From Hahella ganghwensis DSM 17046 (GTDB lineage: Bacteria > Pseudomonadota > Gammaproteobacteria > Pseudomonadales > Oleiphilaceae): 64,000 bases of DNA. Shown in pieces: positions 8,198 to 16,963 of this stretch (the stretch's first letter is position 1; every line of letters begins with the position of its first letter). The notes beneath the pieces are model-generated. The model was not told the origin of the DNA. It ran no database searches and saw only the letters and a program-made list of their open reading frames with translations. The stretch is from contig NZ_AQXX01000143.1 in NCBI RefSeq assembly GCF_000376785.1, forward strand, positions 1-64,000, in the 5' to 3' direction. The translations under genes were made by a program, and so were the position numbers.

Positions 8198-9553
8198 TCA
8201 GCTGTTCAGGAAGTCTTCGCGTTTGAGTCCGTAACGCTGCATTTTCTGGTTTAGAGTTCGTCTGGGGAGATCCAAAACTTCCATGACCTGAAATATATTA
8301 CCTTTACTGCGTGAGAGTTCAGCTTTCAGTATGGCTTTTTCATAGTCTGCCATGCGTTGATTCAGGGAAGAGCCGGTTTCTTCCGGCAATACTATTTTTC
8401 CACTGAGCATTTCCTGGAGAGGAACCTCCTGAAATTCCCGTCCAAGCAAATAACGTTCAGCCAGATTTTTTAGTTCACGTACATTGCCTGGCCAGTCATG
8501 GGTTTCCAGGATGATCCATTCCTCACTGGATACCTCCGGTGTTTCTTTGTTGTGTTTAGCGGCAGCCTGTCTGAGGAAGTGCGCAAACAGAGGAGCGATA
8601 TCTTCTTTACGCTCACGTAATGCAGGGATACGGATTTCGGCCACCATTAGTCGATAATACAAGTCACTCCGGAAGCGACCGTCCACGGCTGCCTGCTGCA
8701 GGTTTTCCTTGGTCGCAGAAATTACTCTTACATTGAGAGAAACACTCTGGTGTGAGCCCAGACGAATGACTTCGCGCTCCTGCAGAACTCGTAATACTTT
8801 GACCTGGAAATGCATTGGCATGCTTTCAATTTCATCCAGGAACAGGGTTCCTTTATTGGCGAATTCAAACTTACCGGGCTGGGACTTCTGAGCGCCGGTG
8901 AAGGCGCCGGCAACATGGCCGAAAAGTTCACTTTCAATCAATTGTTCAGGAATGGCGGCGACATTAATGGGCACGAACGGGTGTTTTTGACGTTTGCCGA
9001 AATCGTGAAGACACCTGGCAACCAGTTCCTTGCCGGTACCGGTATCGCCCTGGATAAGCACATCCACATCCAGCTGGGCCAGTTCACCGATCTGCTGCCG
9101 CAGACGCTTGATTGCCGGGGAATCACCAATCAGGACTGATTCCAACCCCTGCTGATGCTCCAATACCTGCTTTAAATGCTGATTTTCCAAGTATAGTTTA
9201 CGCTGGGTACAGGCGCGTTTAACCGCATCAACCAGGCGAGTTGGTTGGAATGGTTTCTCAATAAAGTCGTAAGCCCCTTTCTTCATTGCAGAGACGGCCA
9301 TTGAGATATCGCCATGACCAGTGATCAGGAGCAGAGGGATCGAGCGGGGAATTTTTTCCAGCAACTCCATGCCATCCATACCTGGCATTTTGACATCAGA
9401 TACAATGGCCCCACTGAACGCTTCGTCGATATTTTTCAGTGCAACTTCCGCGGAAGCCCATGCCTGGACGGTGAAGCCTGCCAGAGTCAACCACTCATCC
9501 AGCGCCTCTCTGACGGATTGGTCGTCATCAATAATATAAACCAGGTTTGTCAT
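8198..9553 (-). CDS. dctD: Sigma-54-dependent response regulator, DctD type
   Basis: This 451-residue NtrC-family activator has three parts. The receiver domain (about 3-118) has phospho-acceptor Asp53. The AAA+ domain (about 140-375) has Walker A GDTGTGKE at 169-176 and the sigma-54-contacting GAFTGA at 216-221. A C-terminal Fis-type HTH is seen in IFQVMEVLDLPRRTLNQKMQRY. Phosphorylated DctD-type proteins bind upstream sites and open sigma-54 promoters, classically of C4-dicarboxylate transport genes. It starts 21 bases after dctB and is preceded by GGAAGAG, so the two form an operon. No dctPQM genes adjoin. A sigma-54 promoter with paired upstream repeats lies at 28484-28607 before a TAXI transporter, a candidate target. 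Confidence 0.88.
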   Translation of the reverse strand: MTNLVYIIDDDQSVREALDEWLTLAGFTVQAWASAEVALKNIDEAFSGAIVSDVKMPGMDGMELLEKIPRSIPLLLITGHGDISMAVSAMKKGAYDFIEKPFQPTRLVDAVKRACTQRKLYLENQHLKQVLEHQQGLESVLIGDSPAIKRLRQQIGELAQLDVDVLIQGDTGTGKELVARCLHDFGKRQKHPFVPINVAAIPEQLIESELFGHVAGAFTGAQKSQPGKFEFANKGTLFLDEIESMPMHFQVKVLRVLQEREVIRLGSHQSVSLNVRVISATKENLQQAAVDGRFRSDLYYRLMVAEIRIPALRERKEDIAPLFAHFLRQAAAKHNKETPEVSSEEWIILETHDWPGNVRELKNLAERYLLGREFQEVPLQEMLSGKIVLPEETGSSLNQRMADYEKAILKAELSRSKGNIFQVMEVLDLPRRTLNQKMQRYGLKREDFLNS

Positions 9554-9574
9554 AGCCCACTCTTCCGGTACCCG

Positions 9575-11686
9575 TTATTCGTCAATAGAAGAGCCTGCTG
9601 AAGGAACTTCTGACGCATCTTTTCTTAAAGGCAGTATCAGTGTGAACTCACTGCCTTCCCCTTCAGTGCTGGAGACGCTGATTGCGCCTTGCATATCCTG
9701 CAAAAGGCTGTAGCTGATGGCCAGTCCCAGGCCCAATCCTTTTCCTCCTGTCTTTGTGGTATAGAAAGGATCGAACAAATGGTCCATCTGATCCTGGTTC
9801 ATACCGCTGCCGTTGTCGCGGACTTTCACCCAGGCTTTGTCTACCACGCACATGGCATTCAGCACAATTTTAGGAGATTCAACGTCCTTGACCGCGTCGA
9901 GTGCATTATCCAGCAGGTTGACCAATACCTGTTCCAGCATGTTCTGGTCTGCAACGACCGTAATCGGCTTGCTGAATAGCACTTCCGTATCAACCTGTAA
10001 GTCCCGAATGCGGTGCTCCATGACTTCCAGGGCATAGCGCATGGCGGCTTCCAGCGAGACATCCTGCAGGGTTAGTCGGCGAATGGCCGCAAAAGTTTTC
10101 AACTGCGAGGAAATGCGCGCTATACGGTGTACCAGACCCTCCATCTTATCGAAGGTCTGTTCACTTTTATCAGATTTTCCCTCCGCCAGATATAGTCTGC
10201 CGGTTGCGACATAGCTCGAAAGTGCGGTAAGCGGTTGATTCAGTTCATGGGCAATGGCCGCGGACATACGACCCATTGCTGATAACTTTCTCTCCTGCAT
10301 CAGAGCTTCCTGCATGACTCTCAACTCTTCCGAACGCTGTTCCACTCTGGCTTCCAATTCCTCATTGGCTTTGACCAGCTCTGCTTCTGCCGCCTTAAGC
10401 TCGCTGACGTCGTGTACAGAGAGCAGGTATTCCCGTGCGGGGCCGGTCTTAATCATGCTAAGACTGTACAGCAGCGGGAACTCCGTGCCGTCATTGCGAC
10501 TACCCCTGGCTTCCAGGCTTTCTTCTGAAATCTGACTGATCCATGGGTGCAGGAGTTGCTCAGGGTTGATTGGCAAAATATCGTTTAGGTGTTCCTGGTC
10601 CATGCCAAACAGTTCAATGGCTTTGGGGTTTACCTCTGTGATTTCCAGACATTCATTCAGAGTCATCAGGCCCGCGTTGGTGTTTTCAATAATGGATCTC
10701 TGGTGGGCTTCTGATTCCTCAGTGACTCTCAAAAGCGCTAGTTCAGCCTGTCGTTTTCGCAGAATCTCGCGGTAATACAGGGCAATAAATATCGCCAGTA
10801 ATAGAGTGCCGAATGATACGACGGCGGCCACAAACGCCAGATTATTAATGTCCTGCAGTGAAACAAGACGGTGGATATTCCACGGCAACCTTTTTACGGG
10901 CTGTGAAAACAGCAGAAACTCGTCGTCATCCAGACTGACTTTTCCGGGGGTGTTGGCAGATGCAGGCAGGAAATTCAGGGACGTGACGCCGCCGCTGCCA
11001 TATTGTTTGGTTGAATTGAGTTCTCTGGCGACCGATTCATTGATGGGCGTCAGGGACCGGTAAATGACTTTAGGATCTGAGGACAAGAAGATAACGTCGT
11101 TAGGTCCACTTAGCCAGACATTGTCTCCAGAGGCCACCCAGCTTTGCTGAAGCGGTGTAAGGTCAACCTTAACCACCGCCACCCCAAGGATTTCCTCCCC
11201 ATTTCCCCAGATTGGGGCGGATATGAACAGCCCCGCTTTACCGGTGGTTACGCCCACGGCGTAATAAAAGCCGGTTTTTCCCTGCATGGCATCGGCAAAA
11301 TACGGGCGAAAAGCATAAGAGCGCCCGACAAAACTGGTGGCATCCTGATAATTGCTGGAAGCTAGGGTGATACCCTCGGCGTTCATGATAAATATCTCAT
11401 CGGAATCGGCTGCCAGATTGTATTTATCCAGGAGTCCGGAAATGCCCTGATTAATTTGATTGTTCTTCAGCAGCAGATTAAATCTTGGATCGAAGGTAAG
11501 AATGGCGGGAAAGTATTCGAATTTTTCAACGGTTGTCAGCAAGCCACTTTGGTATACACCCAGTAGTTGTGACGATTCCTGCCTGTAATTATTGATAATC
11601 AGATGGCGAGCGGTATAAAAAGTAATTAGTGTGGCGGCCAGAAGGAGAATTATTACCAGGGCCCGTATTACATGATGTCTGAACAT
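9575..11686 (-). CDS. dctB: Sensor histidine kinase, DctB type, with PAS domain
   Basis: The 703-residue membrane kinase has a transmembrane helix at 8-26, a periplasmic double-PDC sensor (about 30-280, with family-typical GRSYAFRPYF and LGVAVVKVDL), and a second helix at 283-304. Next come a cytoplasmic PAS domain (about 328-430) and a coiled coil (430-466). The dimerisation domain has phospho-His480 in AAIAHELNQPL, and a C-terminal ATPase has DNALDAV, GSGMN and GLGLGLAIS. DctB-type kinases sense C4-dicarboxylates or related organic acids and phosphorylate DctD. The inserted PAS domain is an addition to the classical DctB layout. A TrpX-type binding protein is encoded just upstream on the same strand. 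Confidence 0.88.
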   Translation of the reverse strand: MFRHHVIRALVIILLLAATLITFYTARHLIINNYRQESSQLLGVYQSGLLTTVEKFEYFPAILTFDPRFNLLLKNNQINQGISGLLDKYNLAADSDEIFIMNAEGITLASSNYQDATSFVGRSYAFRPYFADAMQGKTGFYYAVGVTTGKAGLFISAPIWGNGEEILGVAVVKVDLTPLQQSWVASGDNVWLSGPNDVIFLSSDPKVIYRSLTPINESVARELNSTKQYGSGGVTSLNFLPASANTPGKVSLDDDEFLLFSQPVKRLPWNIHRLVSLQDINNLAFVAAVVSFGTLLLAIFIALYYREILRKRQAELALLRVTEESEAHQRSIIENTNAGLMTLNECLEITEVNPKAIELFGMDQEHLNDILPINPEQLLHPWISQISEESLEARGSRNDGTEFPLLYSLSMIKTGPAREYLLSVHDVSELKAAEAELVKANEELEARVEQRSEELRVMQEALMQERKLSAMGRMSAAIAHELNQPLTALSSYVATGRLYLAEGKSDKSEQTFDKMEGLVHRIARISSQLKTFAAIRRLTLQDVSLEAAMRYALEVMEHRIRDLQVDTEVLFSKPITVVADQNMLEQVLVNLLDNALDAVKDVESPKIVLNAMCVVDKAWVKVRDNGSGMNQDQMDHLFDPFYTTKTGGKGLGLGLAISYSLLQDMQGAISVSSTEGEGSEFTLILPLRKDASEVPSAGSSIDE

Positions 11687-11884
11687 ACTGCGAAATGCCC
11701 GTTGTTAAGGTTGATGTAATCGCATATGACAACGCGCTATTACCCGAACGGGTGCTCTGGCGAATCGGATGCAGGACAACGATTTTGCTGACTGAGTGTG
11801 ATTAGGCATGGCTGTTATGGTTGTTGTTCATGTGAACAGGCTCTGTATGAGTCCATTATAGGTGAAAGTGTCTGCCACTGGCGA

Positions 11885-11911
11885 AAGACCGGGGAAGACG
11901 GCCCCGGTCTT
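11885..11911 (-). terminator. Terminator-like hairpin after the TrpX-type binding protein gene
   Basis: AAGACCGGGG (11885-11894) and CCCCGGTCTT (11902-11911) form a 10-bp GC-rich stem with a 7-base loop, 12 bases beyond the stop codon on the minus strand. Only a short T run (TTT) follows. It would separate the binding-protein gene from dctB. Confidence 0.6.
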
Positions 11912-11923
11912 ATCAGGTCAGGT

Positions 11924-12829
11924 TTACTGGTTCAGCTCTTTCAGCAATGATTGATTAACCTTGAATATCGGAGCCGGGTCATACTGTAAAGGAATCTCCG
12001 AAATATTTTCCCCTTTTATCAGCCGATCTACGATATTGGCAGCCAGCCTACCTAGGGTTTCGTAATCTGCTACCGTCCCCATCAGACAGCCGTGCTTCAT
12101 ATATTGTGCAACGGCGCATATTGTGGGCATTCTGGCTTCATTAAGCAGCGGCATGATCTTATTCGCTTTGGAAATCATAAAGCTGTCCGGTGGCAAGTAA
12201 ACCGCATCTACCTCCTGGAGATTGAGTATCGGTTTCAGGTCTTCCTGCCAGATTTTTTCATCTGGTCTGACCCTGACCGGCAGTATAGAAAATCCCAGCT
12301 CCTGACCGAGAGCCTTAAGTTGCCCAATGATCAGAGCACTGTTGATTTCCCTGGGGTTATAGGGGATGGCCAAACTTTTGAATTTCAGAAGCGTTCTTGC
12401 GTTAGCAATCTGTTTATCAGCGGGCACAGTATTGGTAACGCCGATAATGTTGTCGATTCCCATCAGTCCGTTGCTCACCAGCGATGAACCCAGGGGATCG
12501 GCAACAATATTGAAAACCTGTGGCCGTTCACCGTTGAGAAAGGTTTTGACCGTCTCAGAAACTGTGGTGCCGAAGGTATAGACGTAATCATAGTGATTCA
12601 GGTTGGGTTGCAGTCTTTGCCTGAGGATGTGAGCAAGTTGTTTGCGATCCTGGCCGGCATCAAATACATCAATTGCCGGTTGATGCCCGAGACGATTCAG
12701 TTCGCTGATAAAACTCCTTTCAGCAATGGTTTCTCCTCTCCATACCACCATAGCAATATTCATCGAAAACGCTTTGCCGACGAAGCAAAGCGTTATGATC
12801 AATAGAATCACCCTTGTATAGGTTTTCAT
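11924..12829 (-). CDS. ABC-type substrate-binding protein, TrpX/YtrF-like (ABC_sub_bind family)
   Basis: The 301-residue protein has a Sec signal peptide (hydrophobic to about residue 22) and the two-lobed ABC_sub_bind fold. Visible pieces are IAMVVWRGETIAERSF, VYTFGTTVSETV, FNIVADPLGSSLV, a conserved GVTN, and GTVADYETLGRLAANIVDRLIKG near the end. In other bacteria these proteins deliver tryptophan or unknown small ligands to an ABC transporter, but no permease or ATPase genes are nearby. Its position upstream of dctB on the same strand suggests it might instead present a ligand to the sensor; that is inference. AGAGGA precedes the ATG. A hairpin follows the gene. Confidence 0.82.
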   Translation of the reverse strand: MKTYTRVILLIITLCFVGKAFSMNIAMVVWRGETIAERSFISELNRLGHQPAIDVFDAGQDRKQLAHILRQRLQPNLNHYDYVYTFGTTVSETVKTFLNGERPQVFNIVADPLGSSLVSNGLMGIDNIIGVTNTVPADKQIANARTLLKFKSLAIPYNPREINSALIIGQLKALGQELGFSILPVRVRPDEKIWQEDLKPILNLQEVDAVYLPPDSFMISKANKIMPLLNEARMPTICAVAQYMKHGCLMGTVADYETLGRLAANIVDRLIKGENISEIPLQYDPAPIFKVNQSLLKELNQ

Positions 12830-12967
12830 TGTTGTGTCCTCTTCGTGCTTGGCTCTTTGTCCTTCGCTCGCTGAAGTAGGGAAGAGCCTTGATTATCAGA
12901 AGTCCCTTTGCTGTCTTCTTGCGCCCCCTGGTCGCCAGGCATCTCTTCTTTTGGAGTGGTCCTGGTT

Positions 12968-13183
12968 TTAGATCAGAGCCTGGCCTGGCTTATTGGTTTT
13001 TATCTGGTGTTGATTGTTTATTCTGGGTATCTCCCCCAAGATCGAGGATGAAGGCTCTTTCACTGCTGGAAAAAGGCCTGGGTTCGATGTCATCGCTTCG
13101 ACACTCAGTGGTTGAGGGAGGATCAGGGAGATTCTGCTCAGAGAACTTGAGAGAAGAGTCGCTTTAATAGCGTCATTTAACAT
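12968..13183 (-). CDS. Possible small protein with a hairpin-masked ribosome site
   Basis: A 71-codon ORF begins with ATG at 13183. I recognise no family. The product would be rather hydrophobic at the N-terminus (LLSSSLSRISLILPQP) and polar at the C-terminus. The reason for listing it is the leader: AAGAGG lies 10 bases before the ATG inside one arm of a 12-bp perfect inverted repeat (13189-13200 and 13231-13242). A longer in-frame version beginning at 13342 has no Shine-Dalgarno. The ORF may be chance; another ORF overlaps it on the plus strand and looks worse. Confidence 0.3.
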   Translation of the reverse strand: MLNDAIKATLLSSSLSRISLILPQPLSVEAMTSNPGLFPAVKEPSSSILGEIPRINNQHQIKTNKPGQALI

Positions 13184-13188
13184 GTGAT

Positions 13189-13242
13189 ATAAACCTCTTG
13201 TTGTTGTTTTGGTTATGTAGATGAAAGATGCAAGAGGTTTAT
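13189..13242 (-). promoter_or_regulatory. 12-bp inverted repeat masking a Shine-Dalgarno (possible RNA switch or operator)
   Basis: ATAAACCTCTTG (13189-13200) and CAAGAGGTTTAT (13231-13242) are perfect complements separated by 30 bases. On the minus-strand transcript the 3' arm contains AAGAGG, directly upstream of the ATG at 13183, so pairing would hide the ribosome site. Alternatively it could be a protein operator. Confidence 0.45.
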
Positions 13243-13461
13243 TACAATTCTCGTGCCCATTAAGGGATATTCTTATTTCATTGAAAAGCAAAGGGAAAAA
13301 ATATTTGGCCGACACTTGATAGGAAAATTTTCGCTTATTCACTGAGATGCAGTAGCAAGATTTTGCTTACAAGGTGTCATTTTTTTGCTTTGATTAGGTT
13401 GGCCGAAGCGAGGCTCAAGCAGCAGGAAGCATGTCAATTGAGAAGCCGAAAGCTTTGATAG

Positions 13462-13488
13462 GCCTCCATGTGATGAAAACATGGAGGC
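13462..13488 (-). terminator. Hairpin downstream of the family-3 binding protein gene
   Basis: GCCTCCATGT and ACATGGAGGC form a 10-bp perfect stem with a 7-base loop, 15 bases past the stop of the minus-strand gene. It is not followed by a strong T run, so intrinsic termination is likely but not certain. Confidence 0.5.
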
Positions 13489-13502
13489 TCTGGATGTCAT
13501 CG

Positions 13503-14309
13503 TCAGGGGGGCGTGACAACAGCGTTTATTAAAGAAAACCGGTTGTTAAACGATTGTCTGGTCATAATCGGCTCTAACTGATGATGGGTTAGAATATCCT
13601 GTGCCCGACCATCACGGAATATCTCTTTTAAAGCGCGATTAAAACGGTTCACCAGCTTTCTAGGGGTGTGCTCTTTGATAAAGCCAATATAGTAGTTCAG
13701 TTGTTTTTGATGCATGGAGTAACGCAGGTTGGATATCCCCAGTTCCTGGATCATGGCATAGCCTACATCTCTGTTCGAATATACTGAGTCAATTTTGCTT
13801 TCGCTGAGTTGCCTGAAAGCCATTTTGTCATCTTCATACATACTGATTCGCATGCTGGGCATGGCTTTTTGAATCTTCTGCAGTGAGTTTGCAAGGTTTG
13901 AGGGTCCGTACACGCCGACATTATGGTGCTGGAATTCTGTCAGGGTTTTCGGTTCATCCGCCGATTTTGTGTTGGTGAAAAAGCCGTACTCCCCCCGGAT
14001 GATGGGAAGTGAGTAGTATAGCCAATGGTTTCTTTCTTCATTCCAGCCCACCACAAAAAGACCATGGGCTTTGCCCGCTTTGGCCTCACGAATTGCAGTT
14101 GGCCATTCCAGAAGGTTGAACCGGCATTCTATATTGGCAGTGGCGCAGGCGAGCCTGACTATTGCTGTCGCCGGACCTGAAACCTTGCCATCCTCCTGAT
14201 AGGTGAATGGGCGGAAATCCTGTGTATTAAAGATCAAAGTGTTGGATGGATCGAATGCCTGGCAGGTTGTAGTCACGAAAATTGTAAGCATCAGGAAGAT
14301 GGCCTTCAT
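13503..14309 (-). CDS. Extracellular solute-binding protein, family 3
   Basis: The 268-residue periplasmic protein has a signal peptide (cleavage near TCQA/FDPSN) and the SBP_bac_3 fold: LIFNTQDFRPFTYQEDGKVSGPATAIV, a Venus-flytrap core, then RFNRALKEIFRDGRAQDIL near the C-terminus. Orphan members of this type are abundant in marine gammaproteobacteria and lack linked ABC permeases; some act as sensory ligand binders rather than transporters. No transporter genes adjoin it here. AAGGAGA precedes the ATG, and a hairpin follows the stop. Confidence 0.82.
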   Translation of the reverse strand: MKAIFLMLTIFVTTTCQAFDPSNTLIFNTQDFRPFTYQEDGKVSGPATAIVRLACATANIECRFNLLEWPTAIREAKAGKAHGLFVVGWNEERNHWLYYSLPIIRGEYGFFTNTKSADEPKTLTEFQHHNVGVYGPSNLANSLQKIQKAMPSMRISMYEDDKMAFRQLSESKIDSVYSNRDVGYAMIQELGISNLRYSMHQKQLNYYIGFIKEHTPRKLVNRFNRALKEIFRDGRAQDILTHHQLEPIMTRQSFNNRFSLINAVVTPP

Positions 14310-14990
14310 GAGTTGTCTCCTTTCGCTGTCCCCATGTCAGAGGAATCATTACAAGTGAGTGTTGCTATCCCTGGAATGAATATCGGTAAGAGATTGTCTG
14401 TTTCATGGATAAGGCAGGTACAAAACGGGCCCATTGGAAAAAAGAGGCGGCGTTTCACCGCCCCAAAAGGGTCGCGCTTCAGCTACCCGGCGCCAGTCGA
14501 CTTTGAGAGCTTTCTGATGACTGGCGCGAGTTGTCTTATTTCAAGAAGGGAGCCTGTCACAGGCTGGTAGTATTTGTGATGTTGAGGTAAACGGTGATCA
14601 ACATGTTTTTGGAGGAACATTAGTCAGTACCTGAAATATTTTTATTGTGATGTCTTTGGTTACACAGTTTTGGAAGATTGGCTCTTGTGTATTGTCTATG
14701 ACCTATCGGTTCTCACAGATTGATAAGAGCGACAATCGTGCCAACATGTATGATTGGTTAACTGGTTGATTTAGAAATAATATTGAAATACCGACTAAAT
14801 GCGGTCGGCGTTACAACGCCGACGTGGAGATAAGGGTAAGCAAAAAATGGCCGAGGGAGTCTAGGGAACCTTGAAAAACTACCTGCGTTGCTATTGTTGT
14901 GTCACAAGTTGCTTCTGACGGCCTCGCCGACGCTTCTCAGAACTTCCCTTGCTTGACATGCTGGTTGGTATCGTCTGATGGAATGCGATC
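14310..14990. other. 680-bp intergenic region with inverted repeats, no convincing gene
   Basis: It holds a 9-bp inverted repeat GCGCCAGTC/GACTGGCGC (14490-14498 and 14519-14527), a near-perfect palindrome GTCGGCGTT-AC-AACGCCGAC (14804-14823), and a 19-base sequence GAAAAACTACCTGCGTTGC (14873-14891) that recurs with one change at 21304. An 85-codon plus-strand frame is present but its product is unlike any family I know. Confidence 0.5.
14873..14891. repeat. Dispersed intergenic repeat, copy 1
   Basis: GAAAAACTACCTGCGTTGC here and GAAAAACTACCTGTGTTGC at 21304-21322 match at 18 of 19 bases. Both copies lie in non-coding DNA near the 3' end of or between genes, which suggests a dispersed repeat family rather than shared coding sequence. 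Confidence 0.5.
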
Positions 14991-15962
14991 CTACTGACAA
15001 TACTCGTTGGTGCCTCGCAGCCACTGGGTATCGTCCAGATACAGTTTGTCGTTGTATAGACTCAAAGCGTAGCGAGCCTGCTCGCCTCCCGGGCCGGACT
15101 CTGTCCATTCACTGTCACCGGTGCTGCCTTCGAACTGATATCCTGGACCATATTGGAGTATCAGGATGCCTTGGCCTGGCAATGAGCCCTCTGCCCGCCA
15201 CCGGCCTGTACCCTGGCTGCCATAAGCGCCGCTGGCGCCTCCGCCATAGCCACCGGAGTCGCCTGAAGTGTGAAATTGCCCGTTACTACATAGCCACAAC
15301 TCTTGCTTTTCATGATAACCGGAGCCTGAATAGTAGCGGGCAATATATCGACCGCGCATATAGTCCTGCCAGCTTCCGCTACCGCCATTGGAAGTGGCGG
15401 ATTGTTTTGGCTGAAAGAATTGCAGATTCATTGCGGTGTCTTTCGCCGTGCTCCAGACCGCGGCTGGATTTTGGCTTGGAGTGAGAGTAATCAAGGCCAC
15501 AGACAGGCCGTTTGATCCAGTTCTGCCGACGATTCTCGCTTTCAGTTCGGGTCGCGCCGGCACCTGATAATCTGCAATAACCAGATCCCCCTCTGATCTA
15601 GGCATGGAAGAAGGGACCAATTGCACACCGGCATCCAGCGGAATGCTTTGGGACATGGTTTGTTGCAGTTGAGCTGCGGACATCTGCTCAGCATACAGTA
15701 GGATGGTGGCCTGCAGAGCCGAAGATTCCATGACAAAGAAAGATGAGCCTGCAGGGAGTGCTCCCTGCCACCCCTGCGGGATGGTCACACCAAGCCCAAT
15801 GCCGGATGACTGGACCTGGGTACCTCCCTGATACATCTGATTGGTTTGTATTTCCACTGAGGATGCTGGCGGGGAAGTAAACAAACACAGACTGATGAGC
15901 AGCAGGATGAATGATTTCTGCGGCGATATGAGGACAGAGATATGTCTGACAGGCTTGCTCAT
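14991..15962 (-). CDS. Hypothetical secreted protein
   Basis: I do not recognise a named family. The 323-residue protein begins with basic residues and a hydrophobic segment FILLLISLCLF followed by a plausible cleavage near SSVE, so it is probably exported. The middle (about 50-190) is a compact domain around LGVTIPQGWQGALPAGSSFFV. The C-terminal third is glycine-rich (GGYGGGASGAYGSQG) with strands such as RGRYIARYYSGSGY and ELWLCSNGQFH, resembling small beta-rich domains of unknown function. AGGAGAAGG precedes the ATG. It lies 3' of another hypothetical gene and the alkaline phosphatase on the same strand, but gaps over 100 bases argue against one operon. Confidence 0.75.
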   Translation of the reverse strand: MSKPVRHISVLISPQKSFILLLISLCLFTSPPASSVEIQTNQMYQGGTQVQSSGIGLGVTIPQGWQGALPAGSSFFVMESSALQATILLYAEQMSAAQLQQTMSQSIPLDAGVQLVPSSMPRSEGDLVIADYQVPARPELKARIVGRTGSNGLSVALITLTPSQNPAAVWSTAKDTAMNLQFFQPKQSATSNGGSGSWQDYMRGRYIARYYSGSGYHEKQELWLCSNGQFHTSGDSGGYGGGASGAYGSQGTGRWRAEGSLPGQGILILQYGPGYQFEGSTGDSEWTESGPGGEQARYALSLYNDKLYLDDTQWLRGTNEYCQ

Positions 15963-16102
15963 AACCTTCTCCTCTGATTGCTGGATCTTTTAATCGCAGC
16001 ATTCTGGATAGATGAAGATGTTCTTGATACTGACAAGCAATCTCAGACAATAAATCACTGCACTTGCTGTAATGCAAGTATTATTCGCGCGATGCCCTGA
16101 AA

Positions 16103-16819
16103 TCAGTGGTGATGGTTGCCCCCAAGTGCGTTGCCGTGTTCGTCATAAAAGCCTGACGCACCGTGAGAAATGAAGCCCAGATTGATAAGGTTGAGCAGAA
16201 ACGGATCACTCTCGTTATCACCAATATCTACATAGTCAGTCAACTGGTAGCCGTCATAGGAATGGAATATGGCTTTTACCTGAACTTCATTGGTAAACAG
16301 ATCTGTCAGGTGCCATAGCAGATTCTGGTTTTGTTGCTCAACACTGTAGGATTGCACAAGTTTGAGTTCTGGTAGCCAAGACAATTCGATCTTGGTTTCT
16401 CCATTCTTTATTTGATATTTTTCCACTCGTTCGCATCCTGTTCCCTCTGTCGAAACGAGTGCCATAGCGTCTTTTTGCTGGTCTGAGATCAACTGGAATT
16501 TTCCCTGCCAGTTTTTATCCCCTTTTCCGTTATTGATATCTTCGGGCTGGTATTCGATTCCGCGCTTGGCCGATTCGAAATAGCGGATCGGACGAATGCG
16601 GCCGTCCCGAACCTGATTCCAGATTTCAGTGATTTGTTCCTGGGGATATTGATGTGCCACTTCCTGGTCATTGCGCCACAAATACATGGTGCGATCAGGC
16701 GTCCCAACCTTGCTGGTAATGAAGTACTTGGCTCCGATATGCATGGGATTGAGGTTGCATTCAGTGGTCGGTGCTGTATATCCCAGCAGTCCCGCCATAA
16801 TGGCAGCGATTAGTTGCAT
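16103..16819 (-). CDS. Hypothetical protein next to alkaline phosphatase
   Basis: The 238-residue protein is not recognised. It starts with MQLIAAIMAGLLGY, a short hydrophobic stretch that could be a signal peptide, and ends in GGNHHH, a natural histidine tail that may bind metal. Content between is mixed strand and helix, with motifs such as FITSKVGTPDRTMYLWRND and FHSYDGYQLTDYVDIGDNESD. I chose the ATG at 16819 with GGAG upstream over a TTG six codons earlier. A strong terminator separates it from the upstream phosphatase gene, so it probably has its own promoter. Confidence 0.7.
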   Translation of the reverse strand: MQLIAAIMAGLLGYTAPTTECNLNPMHIGAKYFITSKVGTPDRTMYLWRNDQEVAHQYPQEQITEIWNQVRDGRIRPIRYFESAKRGIEYQPEDINNGKGDKNWQGKFQLISDQQKDAMALVSTEGTGCERVEKYQIKNGETKIELSWLPELKLVQSYSVEQQNQNLLWHLTDLFTNEVQVKAIFHSYDGYQLTDYVDIGDNESDPFLLNLINLGFISHGASGFYDEHGNALGGNHHH

Positions 16820-16901
16820 TTGTGACTCCGCAAGCAAGAATGATCAGTTCGGCAGACCATTGGATTCTTTCCATCTGCCTGCCTGTTCGTCTGTCAGACC
16901 T

Positions 16902-16927
16902 TAAATGGGGCCTCCAGGCCCCATTTA
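16902..16927 (-). terminator. Rho-independent terminator after phoA
   Basis: TAAATGGGGCC and GGCCCCATTTA form an 11-bp perfect stem with a 4-base loop, about 37 bases past the phoA stop on the minus strand. The A/T ends supply a short U tract on the transcript. Confidence 0.75.
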
Positions 16928-16963
16928 GATACTCGTCGATCAACCTGTAAGTTCCAGGATCAG

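Noticed and set aside
12889-13167. 92-codon plus-strand ORF
   Set aside because: Overlaps the minus-strand ORF that has a structured leader; rich in Ser, Leu and Arg with no ribosome site.
14313-14570. 85-codon plus-strand ORF divergent from the solute-binding gene
   Set aside because: Very basic, repeat-derived sequence without homology or a convincing ribosome site.
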